Shown here: positions 10,718-20,264 of the stretch, one piece after another
Layout of the letters: each line of letters opens with the position of its first letter
How positions within the stretch are numbered: position 1 is the stretch's first letter
DNA from: Fallopia convolvulus
Lineage: Eukaryota > Streptophyta > Magnoliopsida > Caryophyllales > Polygonaceae
Direction of reading: 5' to 3'
Assembly: GCA_964016875.1 (NCBI GenBank)
Contig: OZ024718.1
Span: 43,253,906 to 43,317,905 of the forward strand
DNA length: 64,000 nt
The notes under the pieces: model-generated
The model's database searches: none
Seen by the model: only the letters and a program-made list of their open reading frames with translations
Told to the model about the DNA's origin: nothing
Made by a program: the position numbers and the translations under genes

Positions 10718-13352
10718 GGCTTTCTGATGGGGATCGCGGCCAAGCTCTAGTTTCCAACGATCAATATATTCGTCCAGATCTCCCTTCCATGGTTTCCCAG
10801 AAGCCACCTCCTCCCTTTCCTGAAGCGCTGAAAGACACAAGGAAGCCAGAGAACGACAAGGAGATCTTTGAGACGTTTTCCAAGTGTGAGGTAAATATCC
10901 CTTTGCTCAATCTGATTAAAAGCGTTCCTAGATTTGCTAAATTTCTGAAAGAGTTGTGCACTATCAATAGGAACCAAAAATTAAAAGGGAAACAGAAAGT
11001 TAAGGTTAGTGAACATGTCTCAGCTGTATTTCAAAGGCGAATGCCTAAGAAGTGCAGTGATCCAGGCATATTCAGCATTCCATGCATAATAGGAGACACT
11101 AAAATAGATAAAGCCATGCTTGATTTAGGTGCTTCTATTAATGTTATGCCTTATTCTGTTTATACTTCACTAGGCTTAGGACCTTTGCATGAAACTGGTG
11201 TTATTGTTCAATTAGCTGATAGGTCCACAGTCTACCCGAAAGGGCTTGTTGAAGATGTCCTTGTCATGGTTGATAATTTGATATTCCCTGCTGATTTTTA
11301 TGTGCTTGATATGGATCATGATGTGCATGCTGCACCTATTCTGTTAGGACGTCCTTTCATGAAAACTGCTAGAACAAAAATTGATATGTGTAAAGGTGTC
11401 CTAACTATGGAGTTTGATGGGGAGAAATTTGAATATAGTATGGACAATGCTATAAAATACCCCCAGGATGACCATTCTCTTTGTTCTATTGATGTGATTG
11501 ATCCCATTGTGCAAGATGTCTTTGATGCTACTTATGGTGATGAATTACAATATGTGTTAGAGAATGATGTCACAACTTCATGCATGGATTATGATTTGTC
11601 TGATAGATATCATGAAATCCTTGCTGATCTGAGTGCTTGTTGTGAATCTCCTGCTGATGCTTTGGCCATTGGGCCCATACCACTAACTCTCCCAAGCGAG
11701 AAGTTGCTTCCTTCTGTAGTACAGGCACCTGAAGTTGAGCTTAAACAGCTCCCTGAGCATTTAAAATATGCCTTTCTTGGAGATGGTGACACTTTGCCTG
11801 TCATCATTTCTAACAAACTTTCCAAGGAGCAAGAAGAAAAATTGGTGCAGGTACTGAAAGAGCACAAGACAGCTCTAGGTTGGACTATTGCTGACATTAA
11901 AGGGATCATTCCCTCTACATGTATGCATAGGATCCTCCTAGAAGATGGTGCCAAGCCATCCAGACAGCCACAGAGACGGCTCAACCCACCTATGATGGAG
12001 GTAGTCAAAAAGGAGGTACTAAAGCTCCTACAGGCAGGTATGATCTATCCCATCTCTGATAGTCAGTGGGTTAGTCCGACCCAAGTTGTGCCCAAAAAGG
12101 GAGGCATTACAGTGGTAGAAAATGTGCATGGGGAACTAGTCCCCACACGAGTTCAGACAGGTTGGAGAGTTTGTATTGATTACCGTAAGCTGAATGCGGT
12201 AACCAGAAAAGATCACTTTCCCTTGCCATTCATTGATCAAATGCTTGAGCGACTTGCCGGTCGTTCCTATTATTGCTTTTTAGATGGCTATTCAGGGTAC
12301 TTTCAGATTGCTATTGCACCGGAGGACCAGGAGAAAACGACATTTACATGTCCCTTTGGCACTTTTGCATACCGCAGAATGCCATTCGGATTGTGTAACG
12401 CACCTGGTACGTTCCAACGGTGTATGGTAAGCATCTTTTCTAAGTACATTGAAAATTTTATAGAGGTTTTTATGGATGACTTTACAGTACATGGAAACGA
12501 CTTTGATGCCTGCTTAAACCACCTCTCTTTAGTCCTTCAAAGATGTGTAGACACCAATTTGGTTCTAAACTCTGAGAAGTGTCATTTTATGGTTGAGCAA
12601 GGCATTGTGTTAGGTCACATAGTGTCATCCAGGGGTATTGAGGTCGATAAGGCAAGGATTGATATCATTCAGTCTTTGCCTTATCCTACTAATGTGCGTG
12701 AAGTGCGTTCTTTTCTAGGCCATGCAGGTTTCTATCGCAGGTTTATTAAAGATTTTTCCAAGATCTCAGCCCCATTGTGTGAATTGCTGAAGAAGGATGT
12801 GCCTTATGAGTTCAATGAGGCATGCAAAAAGGCGTTTGATGAGCTGAAAACACGCCTAATAGGTGCCCCAATAATTCAAGCCCCGGATTGGTCTCAACCT
12901 TTTGAGATCATGTGTGATGCAAGTGACTACGCTGTTGGGGCTGTTTTGGGTCAAAAGGAAGCTAGAGCATCCCATGTCATACATTATGCTTCCATGACTC
13001 TAAACGATGCCCAAAGGAACTACTCCACCACTGAGAAGGAAATGCTTGCTGTAGTGTTCGCCTTGGAGAAGTTCAGACAGTATCTGCTGGGTACAAAGGT
13101 GATAGTTTATTCAGACCATGCAGCACTTCGTTATTTAATGACGAAAAAGGAGGCTAAGCCGTGATTGATAAGATGGATCCTCTTGCTAAGTGAGTTTGAC
13201 ATTGAGATACGGGATAAAAAGGGAGCCGAAAATCTTGTAGCTGACCATCTGAGCCGGCTTGTACATGTGGAAGACAAGTCAGAAGGGCAGGAACAAATTC
13301 AAGGACGATTCCCCGATGACATGCTTTTCGGAGTCAGTACTGATTCCGAACC

Positions 13353-13443
13353 GCGATCGCCACCAAAACAAGGCGCGACCGCGGCTGAGACAACCGCGAT
13401 CGCGGCCAAAAAGAGTGGCGATCGCGGCCCTGGTGGCGACCGC
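13353..13443. repeat. GCGATCGC array inside the RNase H-integrase linker
   Basis: Perfect sites at 13353, 13396 and 13418, with GCGACCGC variants at 13375 and 13436; spacing is 22, 21, 22 and 18. The related pol segment at 53798-55748 has no such stretch at the equivalent place (after its HLSRLVMEEQ), so this looks like about 30-45 extra residues added to the linker in this family. Confidence 0.82.
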
Positions 13444-14817
13444 GGCGACGAATCGCGATTGGAAGAATTTGTTTTTGGGATTCACTCGTTCAGGCCATGG
13501 TACGCAAATCTAGTCAACTACCTCGTCTCAGGGGAGTTTCCTCCTAATTTTACCAAGGCTCAGAAGGACAAGGTGCGTCAAGAATCCCGATTCTATGTCT
13601 GGGATGATCCTTATTTATGGAAGCACTGCACAGATCAAGTAATCCGACTGTGTGTCCCGGATTCTGAGGTACAATCTATACTGTCTTTTTGTCATTCCTA
13701 TGCATGTGGGGGTCACTTTGGGACTAATAAAACTGCTAGGAAAGTCTTAGAAGCTGGTTTTTATTGGCCTCATATTTTTAGGGATGCATATGCTTTCTGT
13801 AAATCATGTGATCGTTGTCAGAGGGTGGGTAATATTTCTAAGAGACATGAGATGCCTCAATCTCGTATGATCTTCTGTGAAGTTTTTGATGTTTGGGGCA
13901 TTGATTTTATAGGACCCTTCCCCTCTTCTTATGGTAATCTGTATATTTTACTTGCGGTGGACTATGTTTCCAAGTGGGTGGAAGCAAAGGCCACCAGAAC
14001 TGATGATTCAAAAGAAGTTGCAGGTTTCCTTAAGGACAACATTTTTTCCAGATTTGGGATTCCAAAAGCTCTAATCAGTGACAGGGGTACCCATTTTTGC
14101 AACAAGACTGTGAGTGCTCTATTGAAGAAGTAACATGTCACCCAGAAGATCTCTACAGCCTAGCATCCCCAAACCAATGGACAAGCTGAAGTGTCCAATA
14201 GGGAGATAAAATCAATTCTGGAAAAAACGGTGGCGCCTAACAGGAAAGATTGGAGTTTGAGACTCAATGATGCTTTATGGGCCTATCGTACTGCTTATAA
14301 GACACCCATCGGGATGTCCCCCTTCAGATTGGTTTATGGCAAAGGCTGTCACTTGCCAGTTGAGCTTGAGCATAAAGCTTATTGGGCGGTCCAAAAGTGC
14401 AATTTCAACCTGAAAGAGAATGGAGAGTGCAGAAAATTACAATTGCAAGAGTTGGAAGAATTGAGATTGGATGCTTATGATAATGCCATGAACTACAAGA
14501 ACAAAACCAAAGCTTGGCATGATAAGAACATCCTCAGGAAGGAATTCAAGGTTGGAGATAAGGTCCTTCTGTTTCAGTCTCGTCTCACACTCTTCCCAGG
14601 AAAACTCCGTTCTAGATGGGCAGGACCGTATACAATTACTCAAGTTTTTCCACATGGGGCTGTGGAATTATTGGATGGGGACACCCAAAATGTGTTTAAA
14701 GTTAATGGTCAAAGATTAAAAAAATACCATGAGGGAGTCAGCCATGAAGTGCTAGAAGAAATGGGTCTTGAGGATCCAACCCCAATTGCCAACTAAAATG
14801 GGCACCAAACTCGAGCC

Positions 14818-14856
14818 AACGACATTAAACAAAGGCGTTGCTCGGGAGGCAATCCG
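14818..14856 (+). promoter_or_regulatory. Conserved block just after the pol stop
   Basis: The sequence AACGACATTAAA then GGCG and CGGGAGGCAA starts 22 bases after the pol stop. Closely similar blocks of the same length lie just after the coding end in the plus element at 32925-32959 and the minus element at 41050-41086, although their LTRs are unrelated in sequence. Conservation outside any ORF suggests an RNA or splicing signal; a GGTAAG donor-like site directly follows here (14857). Role unknown. Confidence 0.5.
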
Positions 14857-15690
14857 AGGTAAGTTTTTCTTTTTAATTTTTCTAATTTTTTTGTTTTGTT
14901 TTCAATCTCGTGAGGCTAACACGCAGGTACTAGGTTCGAAAGAACATTACTGAGGACAAACCGCGATCGCCCCTCGAAAAGGGCGATTACGGGGCGTTTT
15001 TCGAGGAATTGACGGTACATTGCAAAGGCCGCGATCGCAACCGCCACGGGGCAGCGATCGCGGCCCCTCAGAGATATAAAAAAAATATATAATAATTACA
15101 CGAGGCAGTGGGGCCACTCCCACCGCCGGCCCCACCCCTCTTCGTCCATCTTCTTCTTCCTCCTTCCTCCTCTATTCTTCACTTCTTCTTCTTCCTCCAT
15201 TACTACCCTCCATTAAAGCTCTGTTTAAGCTCCATTACCCTACTCAAAAATTTCTTCCAAACTCGATAAAAAACCCGGATCTACAATCCTCACTTCGTCC
15301 TCAACCCAAATCCGTTAAAAAAATCCCTCTTACCTCTCTATTTCTCCTCAAAAATCAAATCTACAAAAAATCCAAAAAATTCCCCCATACTTCCAATCCG
15401 CCATAGCCACCCCTCTTGGTCCATTGACGGGTTGTTGAAGGCAAACCGGAGAGGCGACCGCGGCTCGGAGGAGAAGAGAACCGCGGTATCGGAGATTGCA
15501 TCGCCGCCTCGGAATCGTCGATTGCCCAGAACCGCGATCGCGGCCCTCTAAATACCGCGATCGCGGCCTCCCACCATCGGCGATCGCGCCTCATTATTGT
15601 GGCGATCGCGGCCTCTCAGCAGTATCCGATCTCCAGTTTCTGTAAGTTTCTTCGATTGCCTTGCTTGCTGAGCTGATCAGTTGATTATAC
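14857..15690. other. Spacer between pol and the post-pol ORF, with two GCGATCGC clusters
   Basis: Perfect sites at 14963, 15031 and 15054, then 15534, 15557, 15580 and 15602. The last four are 23, 23 and 22 bases apart. Between the clusters is a pyrimidine-rich stretch (15130-15360). No other ORF of note. If the downstream ORF is expressed from a spliced RNA, the acceptor would lie here, but I cannot choose one. Confidence 0.7.
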
Positions 15691-17178
15691 ATGGCATATC
15701 CTGTTAAAAAGTTAACTCCTGCACAGAAGAAAAAATGGGACTCTCTGGCTAAGAGGAAATTTACTAGTACTAAATTCTTTGATGTTGAGATGCTTAGGAC
15801 ACTAGGCATGTATGACTGTACTAGGACGTTTCTGACGAGTGGTGGATTAGGGGGTTTTATTGATCTGAATGCCCCTACCTATAGGAACATTTTGCTAGAG
15901 TTTCTGTCTATATTTCAAGATGATGAGGGTTTGTTCAAATTTAATATTTTGGATGAGCCTTATTATATAGACAGAGAGGGGTTGAAAGGAATTTTTGGGA
16001 TTACTGGTGTTCCTACTGCGAACTGGGAGGCAGTGAGTAGAGAGTCAGGCCTTAATGATTTTTGGGAGGCGATTACAGGGTTTGGGTTCTTGCCTAAGAA
16101 GGGGGAGTATAACTATTGCATTACCCATCCTTGTATTCGATTATGTCATAAGGTGTTGTCCATGAGTTTTCTGGGACAAGGGGAGGTAAACAAGGCATCT
16201 CTCTTTGACATGAGCATGATCTGGTGCTTGATGCCTATGAAGGCTGCAGTTCCTGACTGGGTTGAGTTATTTATTGGGAGTGTCAAGAAGATCCTGAAGA
16301 AGGATACTGGCAAGATTGCTATAGGAGGGATGATTACTTTGCTTGCCAGAGAGTTTGCGAGTGAGGATAGGTTTGGACGGCCTGATAGTATAGAGTATAA
16401 GTTTAATGAGAACCAGCTGAAGAGGGATCATTGCTTGAAGGGATCAGCTGAGCAGGGATATATCTGGACTTTAGGTCATCCAGTTGAGGCTTATTTGCGT
16501 CTTCCTAGAGCTATGCCCACTGGTCCTGCCTTAGCCTATCTGTACATCCGATCTGATTTTGCTGTTGGGGGCGGGGTTCAGCAGGAGGAGCCTGCGCCTC
16601 ATGTAGAGATGGAGGATCAGGGGGATCATGAGGATCACAATGATGATGATGATGGTGATGATAGAGACGATGGAGGAGATGCTAGAGATGGTGGCCGTGT
16701 TCCTGGTTATGGTGGTGCTGGTTTTGTGCCTGGTGGTGATGTTGGTACGTCGTCTGCTGGCTGGGGTGCTAGTTCTGGTACAGCACCAACTAGTACATCG
16801 AGTTGGACGACAGGAGGATATACTGGTTATGGTGATGGTGGAGTTGCTGCTTATAGAGGTGGATATGGAGGTTTTGGAGATACTTCTGCTTGGGATGCTG
16901 TTGCGGGTAGAGTTGGATGGGGTGGACATTCTGATTCTGATTGGTAGAACCGGATGTTCTGGGAGATGGGACGACTTACTATGTCCCAAAATGGGATAGT
17001 GTCCACTCAGAGAGAGATTGTGATGCAGCAGAGAGAGTTGGCAGCTCAGCAGAGTGCTATTGCATCCACCGTTCAGGACATGCAGCGGGTGCAGGGGCAG
17101 CACCATCAGTTTTTCAGTCAGATGTGGCCAGGTTTTCCTGACTGGTCACAGTATCATCCGCCAGGTCCACCACAGTGA
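15691..17178 (+). CDS. Athila post-pol ORF (env position, ATHILA ORF-1-like), in-frame amber
   Basis: Starts MAYPVKKLTPAQKKKWD. About 280 residues form a compact domain (KRKFTSTKFFDVEMLRTLGM, PCIRLCHKVLSMSF) resembling the plant 'ATHILA ORF-1' family found downstream of pol; then an acidic Asp/Glu/His stretch and a Gly/Tyr/Ser-rich tail. TAG at 16945-16947 ends the first 418 codons, but the same frame stays open to 17178 and encodes a Gln-rich coiled coil (QREIVMQQRELAAQQSAIAS). I see no signal peptide or clear membrane span, so an envelope role is not supported. Family name is from memory; the amber may be a mutation or, less likely, a readthrough site. Confidence 0.7.
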
Positions 17179-17224
17179 GTCTTCTGTTTTCCTTTCCTTT
17201 ATTTTTATCTGATTTTTCTTTATT

Positions 17225-17260
17225 TCATTGAGGGCAATGAAAGGTTTAAGTATGGGGGAG
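17225..17260 (+). promoter_or_regulatory. Hairpin plus AAGTATGGGG module, upstream copy
   Basis: TCATTG (17225-17230), loop AGGG, CAATGA (17235-17240), then AAGG and TTTAAGTATGGGGGAG. It resembles the PPT module at 17851-17885 but lies 47 bases after the post-pol ORF. Element D has the same pair of modules with different stem bases. Confidence 0.65.
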
Positions 17261-17397
17261 GGAGTACTCACTGTTGTATATATGTACATATGCATTTTAG
17301 TTTCTGCATTTTAGTTTAAAAAAAAACAATTCAAAAAAAAAATATATTAGAAAAAAAAAAGCCATAAAAATGAAAAAAGGCATATAAAATCCTGGGA

Positions 17398-17556
17398 TGA
17401 GCTGAAAACCCGAAAGGGCGGCTCAGGTAATAAGCAGGTAACCCGGACCAGCATTAGGCTGTGGTAATAAGAGGTTAATGAGAGATGTGAGTATTTGTGA
17501 GCACACCTAAGAAAAATGAAAAGAGTGATTAGGTGAAAACCCGAAAGGGCGCCTAA
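17398..17556 (+). ncRNA. Twin GAAA-capped RNA motif in the Athila 3' UTR
   Basis: Two copies of TGAAAACCCGAAAGGGCG, each closed by a different 5-bp outer stem: TGAGC (17398-17402) with GCTCA (17421-17425), and TTAGG (17529-17533) with CCTAA (17552-17556). The inner helix is CCC/GGG capped by the GNRA loop GAAA, with an asymmetric internal loop (TGAAAA opposite CG). Outer stems differ in sequence yet still pair, which argues for an RNA structure. Function unknown; dimerisation, packaging or RNA stability are possible. Confidence 0.55.
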
Positions 17557-17850
17557 GTAGAATGAGTGGAAAACTCAGAGTGTTTAGGATCATATTCTAC
17601 TTTGGGGTCTGGGGATTACACTTTAGATGTTGGGTAGATCCCAGGTTGCTCTACACTTTTTAGAGCTTGAGCGCTATATCTTGTATCTGTGAGGTGTGTG
17701 ATTTGAGCTTTCATGTTTTTGCTCACTATTTCTCTACATGGGTTCGGGTTGTGAGATTGTTTTGAGTGCTTTTGAGTTTTAGGTCATTTTCTCCCATTCC
17801 TGTCTGTAGACCTTTGTTGATTTGTCATGCTTGATTATATTTTGAGCTTA

Positions 17851-17885
17851 CTCGAGGACGAGCAAGGTCTAAGTATGGGGGAATT
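17851..17885 (+). promoter_or_regulatory. Hairpin plus polypurine tract at the 3' LTR
   Basis: CTCG, loop AGGA, CGAG (17851-17862), then CAAGGTCT and AAGTATGGGGGAATT directly against the LTR start at 17886. The purine run is the expected plus-strand primer. The hairpin is matched by TTGCTTG/CAAGCAA with the same AGGA loop before the PPT of the element ending at 38620. Confidence 0.75.
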
Positions 17886-19141
17886 TGATATGCTGTGTTT
17901 TGTACAGCATAACTATGACTTTTTAGTACATATTTCTGTAGTATTTGAGGCCTAGTTTGAGCGTTATTGAAGAATAGATTTGAAGGCCGGAATTCAGAGT
18001 TAGCAAGAAGTTGAAGACTTCGAAGAAGCTGAAGGCCGCGATCGCCGCCACTCTTAGGGGCGGTCGCGGTGGACGTCGCCGAAGAAGACAAGATCGCCAT
18101 TGAGGACCGCGATGACACGAAGGCCGCGATCGCGGCCGTGTATGGGTGGCGATCGCGGTTGCCAGAGGTCGCCGGTGGATCGCGGTTTGCAAGTCAGGCA
18201 GCGATCGCGGCCAGGTTTAGGCAGCGATCACGGCCCTGCTGGAATCTGACGCGTGATTAGATTTATTTAGTTTATTTTTATATTTTTATCTTTTTAATTT
18301 TCGACTTGTTCGAGACTATTTTAGGTTTACTTTTCATCCTTTGTTGGTATTCTCTTAGACTTAACTTTGGAGACTTTGTGTTTTTCTCTCTTATGGAGAA
18401 CTAAACTCTCTAGATTCTATTCAAGTTGAAGCTTTTCAGACTCAAGTTGTTGTGAGATTCTACTTTACAGGTTTATTTCTACAGGTTATTTCAATTCTCT
18501 TGTGCGTAATTTATATTGATTGTATTGATTTCTACTTGATTGATCACCTTGTTGGAATTGATATTATCTATTGCTAGATCTAGGTTTTCTCGTAGCAAAG
18601 CCTAATCTTTGTAGCAACTCAATTGGTTTAGGACTCGTTGGACTAAAACAATTGAGAAGAGAATTGAATGCATGTTAATTGTTTGACTCGTTGGAATTCA
18701 ATTTCATGTATCCTGCTTATCCTTGTTCTTAATGCTAATATCCCTATTATTTATGATCGTTTCATGAGTTGTTTGGATATTAAGTTTGCATGTCTCGTTG
18801 CCATGTTAAATTTATTATCAGGATGGGAATAACTAAAAGGAATAACTTGTTTGAATCTAGGATAAATAACTTGAGGAAGAAAAGTGGATACTTGAATAGG
18901 ATTGCTTTTCCCTAATTGATAAAAATCCAACTTTTGCCCTGTTTGATTGCTTGCTTTGTTTGTTTCAATTCTTAAGTTTTAGTTTTAATTTACAAAATCC
19001 CCCTTTGTTACTTATTTGAGTTGATAATAATAAAACTTAGGATACAAGTGTCTATTGGGTTCGACCCCGACTTACCGACTATACTAGTTGTGTAACTAGG
19101 GATTTATTTTTGATTTGGCATCAACGATTCTCAGCCAGTCA
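17886..19141 (+). repeat. 3' LTR of the Athila element
   Basis: Starts TGATATGCTG after the PPT and ends CAGCCAGTCA at 19141, followed by the TSD CCAGG (19142-19146) and the resumed A-type LTR. It keeps four perfect GCGATCGC sites (18038, 18126, 18149, 18201). Confidence 0.92.
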
Positions 19142-19399
19142 CCAGGTATCGACCTGCAATTTTCCCCTTTCTTCTTGCTGTTTACTTAGTTTTTCTGTTG
19201 AATTTATACCTCTGTAATGACCTTGACAAGGTCGATATCGATCCCTTCTAGTATGCTTGTTTTGTTATTTTGCTTTGTTTTTCCTTCTCTTTTGCTTTTT
19301 AGTTTAATCATAAAACATAACCTTGCTTCCCGTGGACGATCCTGACCTCCATATACACAGTGGGGTCTTGACTACAAATTTATTTGTTGTTAAGTAAAT

Positions 19400-19431
19400 C
19401 CCTATCAACAAATTGCAATTTGTTGATAGGG
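19400..19431. repeat. 32-bp perfect palindrome at a head-to-head LTR junction
   Basis: Left arm CCCTATCAACAAATTG (19400-19415) is followed directly by its reverse complement (19416-19431). Each arm is the last 11 bases of an LTR plus AATTG, the first bases between such an LTR and its tRNA-Asp PBS. The left LTR is A-type (plus strand), the right D-type (minus strand). Two elements therefore meet head to head with both internal regions cut at the same place beside the PBS. Confidence 0.85.
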
Positions 19432-20264
19432 TTTCTTGAAAACAAATAAATTTATAATCAAGACCTCGCTGAGTACAGGAGAGTCAGGTTCGTCCACGGG
19501 AGACAGTCTATGTCAAGTTTTGTTACATAGACCGCAAGAAATCATCAAAAGCAAGGGTTTTTATCAAGGAAAGAGAAAATCTAAGGTAAAGGTATCCCCA
19601 CAACAACAATCATGCATACAGACGCTAATGAAACATAAAGATCATGCTTTTATCACAAAAAGGTGTCAACTTTCGTCAACCAAAGCAAGTAAATCAACTA
19701 ACTTTCGTTCAATCAATAAACTTACTATCTAATCTCTTCTACTTCAACTAGGATAGATCCGCTTTCGCTTCAAACCCTAAGTTCACTATTCTGATTCAAG
19801 GTTTCCGCTTTCGCTTCAACTATGAATGAGAAATTTCCTATCAACTTTCGTTTCAAGGATTAAGAGCAAGAGAATAGAATCATGCAATAAAGACAATCAA
19901 ATCATGATCACAAACAGGCATGCACAACCATTGTTGGGTTTAACCCCAAACTTACAAAGAGAAGACTACTCACAAATCATAATTAAGAACAACTGAATTT
20001 AAATAAAAGAGAAAGCTTACAACTTTGAATCCAAACAAAACTTGTCTTCCAAGTATCTCCAAAATCGTCCCCCTCTCACACATCTCTCTTCTCTCCTCCT
20101 CTCCCCCTAAACTAGGTTAATTGATTGGTTTGTGTTGGTAGAGAAAAACAAAGGCTAGACAAGAGTATTCAAAGAGAAACTAATCTATCTAAGAACTATC
20201 TATAAGGAAATAAATATAATAACATAAAAGGAAATAGGATAAAGGTGCATTTAAATGCGCCGAC
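19421..20264 (-). repeat. Distal part of element F's 3' LTR (D-type)
   Basis: Reverse complement of the U5-side two thirds of the LTR of the element at 20265-38620. It ends (minus strand) TATCAACA at 19421 and, at its other side, carries CCGAC (20260-20264), one copy of the TSD made when D inserted. The LTR resumes at 38626-39066; joined length is about 1285 bp, equal to D's 3' LTR without its insert. Confidence 0.85.

Larger units (their letters stand above)
9120..14796 (+). pseudogene. Athila gag-pol polyprotein, broken
   Basis: Start chosen at MVHTRATNSS (9120), just downstream of the PBS. Gag is followed by a CCHC knuckle (C-x2-C-x4-H-x4-C, 10021-10062), protease with DLGAS (about 11122), RT with YRKLNAV (about 12181) and an FMDD active-site box (about 12470), RNase H with CDASDYAVG (about 12913), and integrase with the HHCC zinc region (13690-13830) and D, D, E residues near 13900, 14080 and 14187. 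Breaks: a one-base insertion near 9466 shifts gag; TGA at 13162-13164 lies between RNase H and integrase; TAA at 14131-14133 and a TAG near 14160 cut the integrase core. The long middle frame (9583-13164) is otherwise open. GCGATCGC-rich inserts sit in the gag-protease linker and the RNase H-integrase linker. Product when intact: capsid plus replication enzymes. Confidence 0.9.
7783..19141 (+). mobile_element. Athila-lineage Ty3-gypsy element, complete with LTRs and TSD
   Basis: Length 11.36 kb. LTRs at 7783-9039 (1257 bp) and 17886-19141 (1256 bp) begin TGATATGCTG and end CAGCCAGTCA; CCAGG flanks both ends. By eye I find about 16 LTR differences (about 1.3%), so the insertion is fairly young. 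Internal order: tRNA-Asp PBS, gag-pol with several breaks, a spacer rich in GCGATCGC palindromes, a post-pol ORF in the env position, a structured 3' UTR, and a polypurine tract (PPT). This is the standard Athila plan. It sits inside the A-type LTR. Confidence 0.92.
6663..19410 (+). mobile_element. A-type Athila-like LTR, split by an inserted Athila element
   Basis: The LTR runs 6663-7782 and resumes at 19147-19410; the break is the element at 7783-19141 flanked by CCAGG on both sides. It starts TGATGTCCATG and ends CCCTATCAACA; net length is about 1.38 kb. A full-length inverted copy lies at 43492-44897, showing that the sequence was once continuous. After its end come only AATTG, the first bases normally found between such an LTR and its tRNA-Asp PBS, then a head-to-head junction with another LTR. 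It is therefore a 5' LTR whose internal region has been lost. Confidence 0.8.

Noticed and set aside
15691..17178. A retroviral-type envelope gene
   Set aside because: Position fits, but no signal peptide, transmembrane span or cysteine pattern is visible.
7935..18208. GCGATCGC clusters as contaminating cyanobacterial DNA (HIP1 motif)
   Set aside because: The sites lie inside a plant Athila element, in both LTRs and in gag-pol frames, with plant PBS and TSDs around them.
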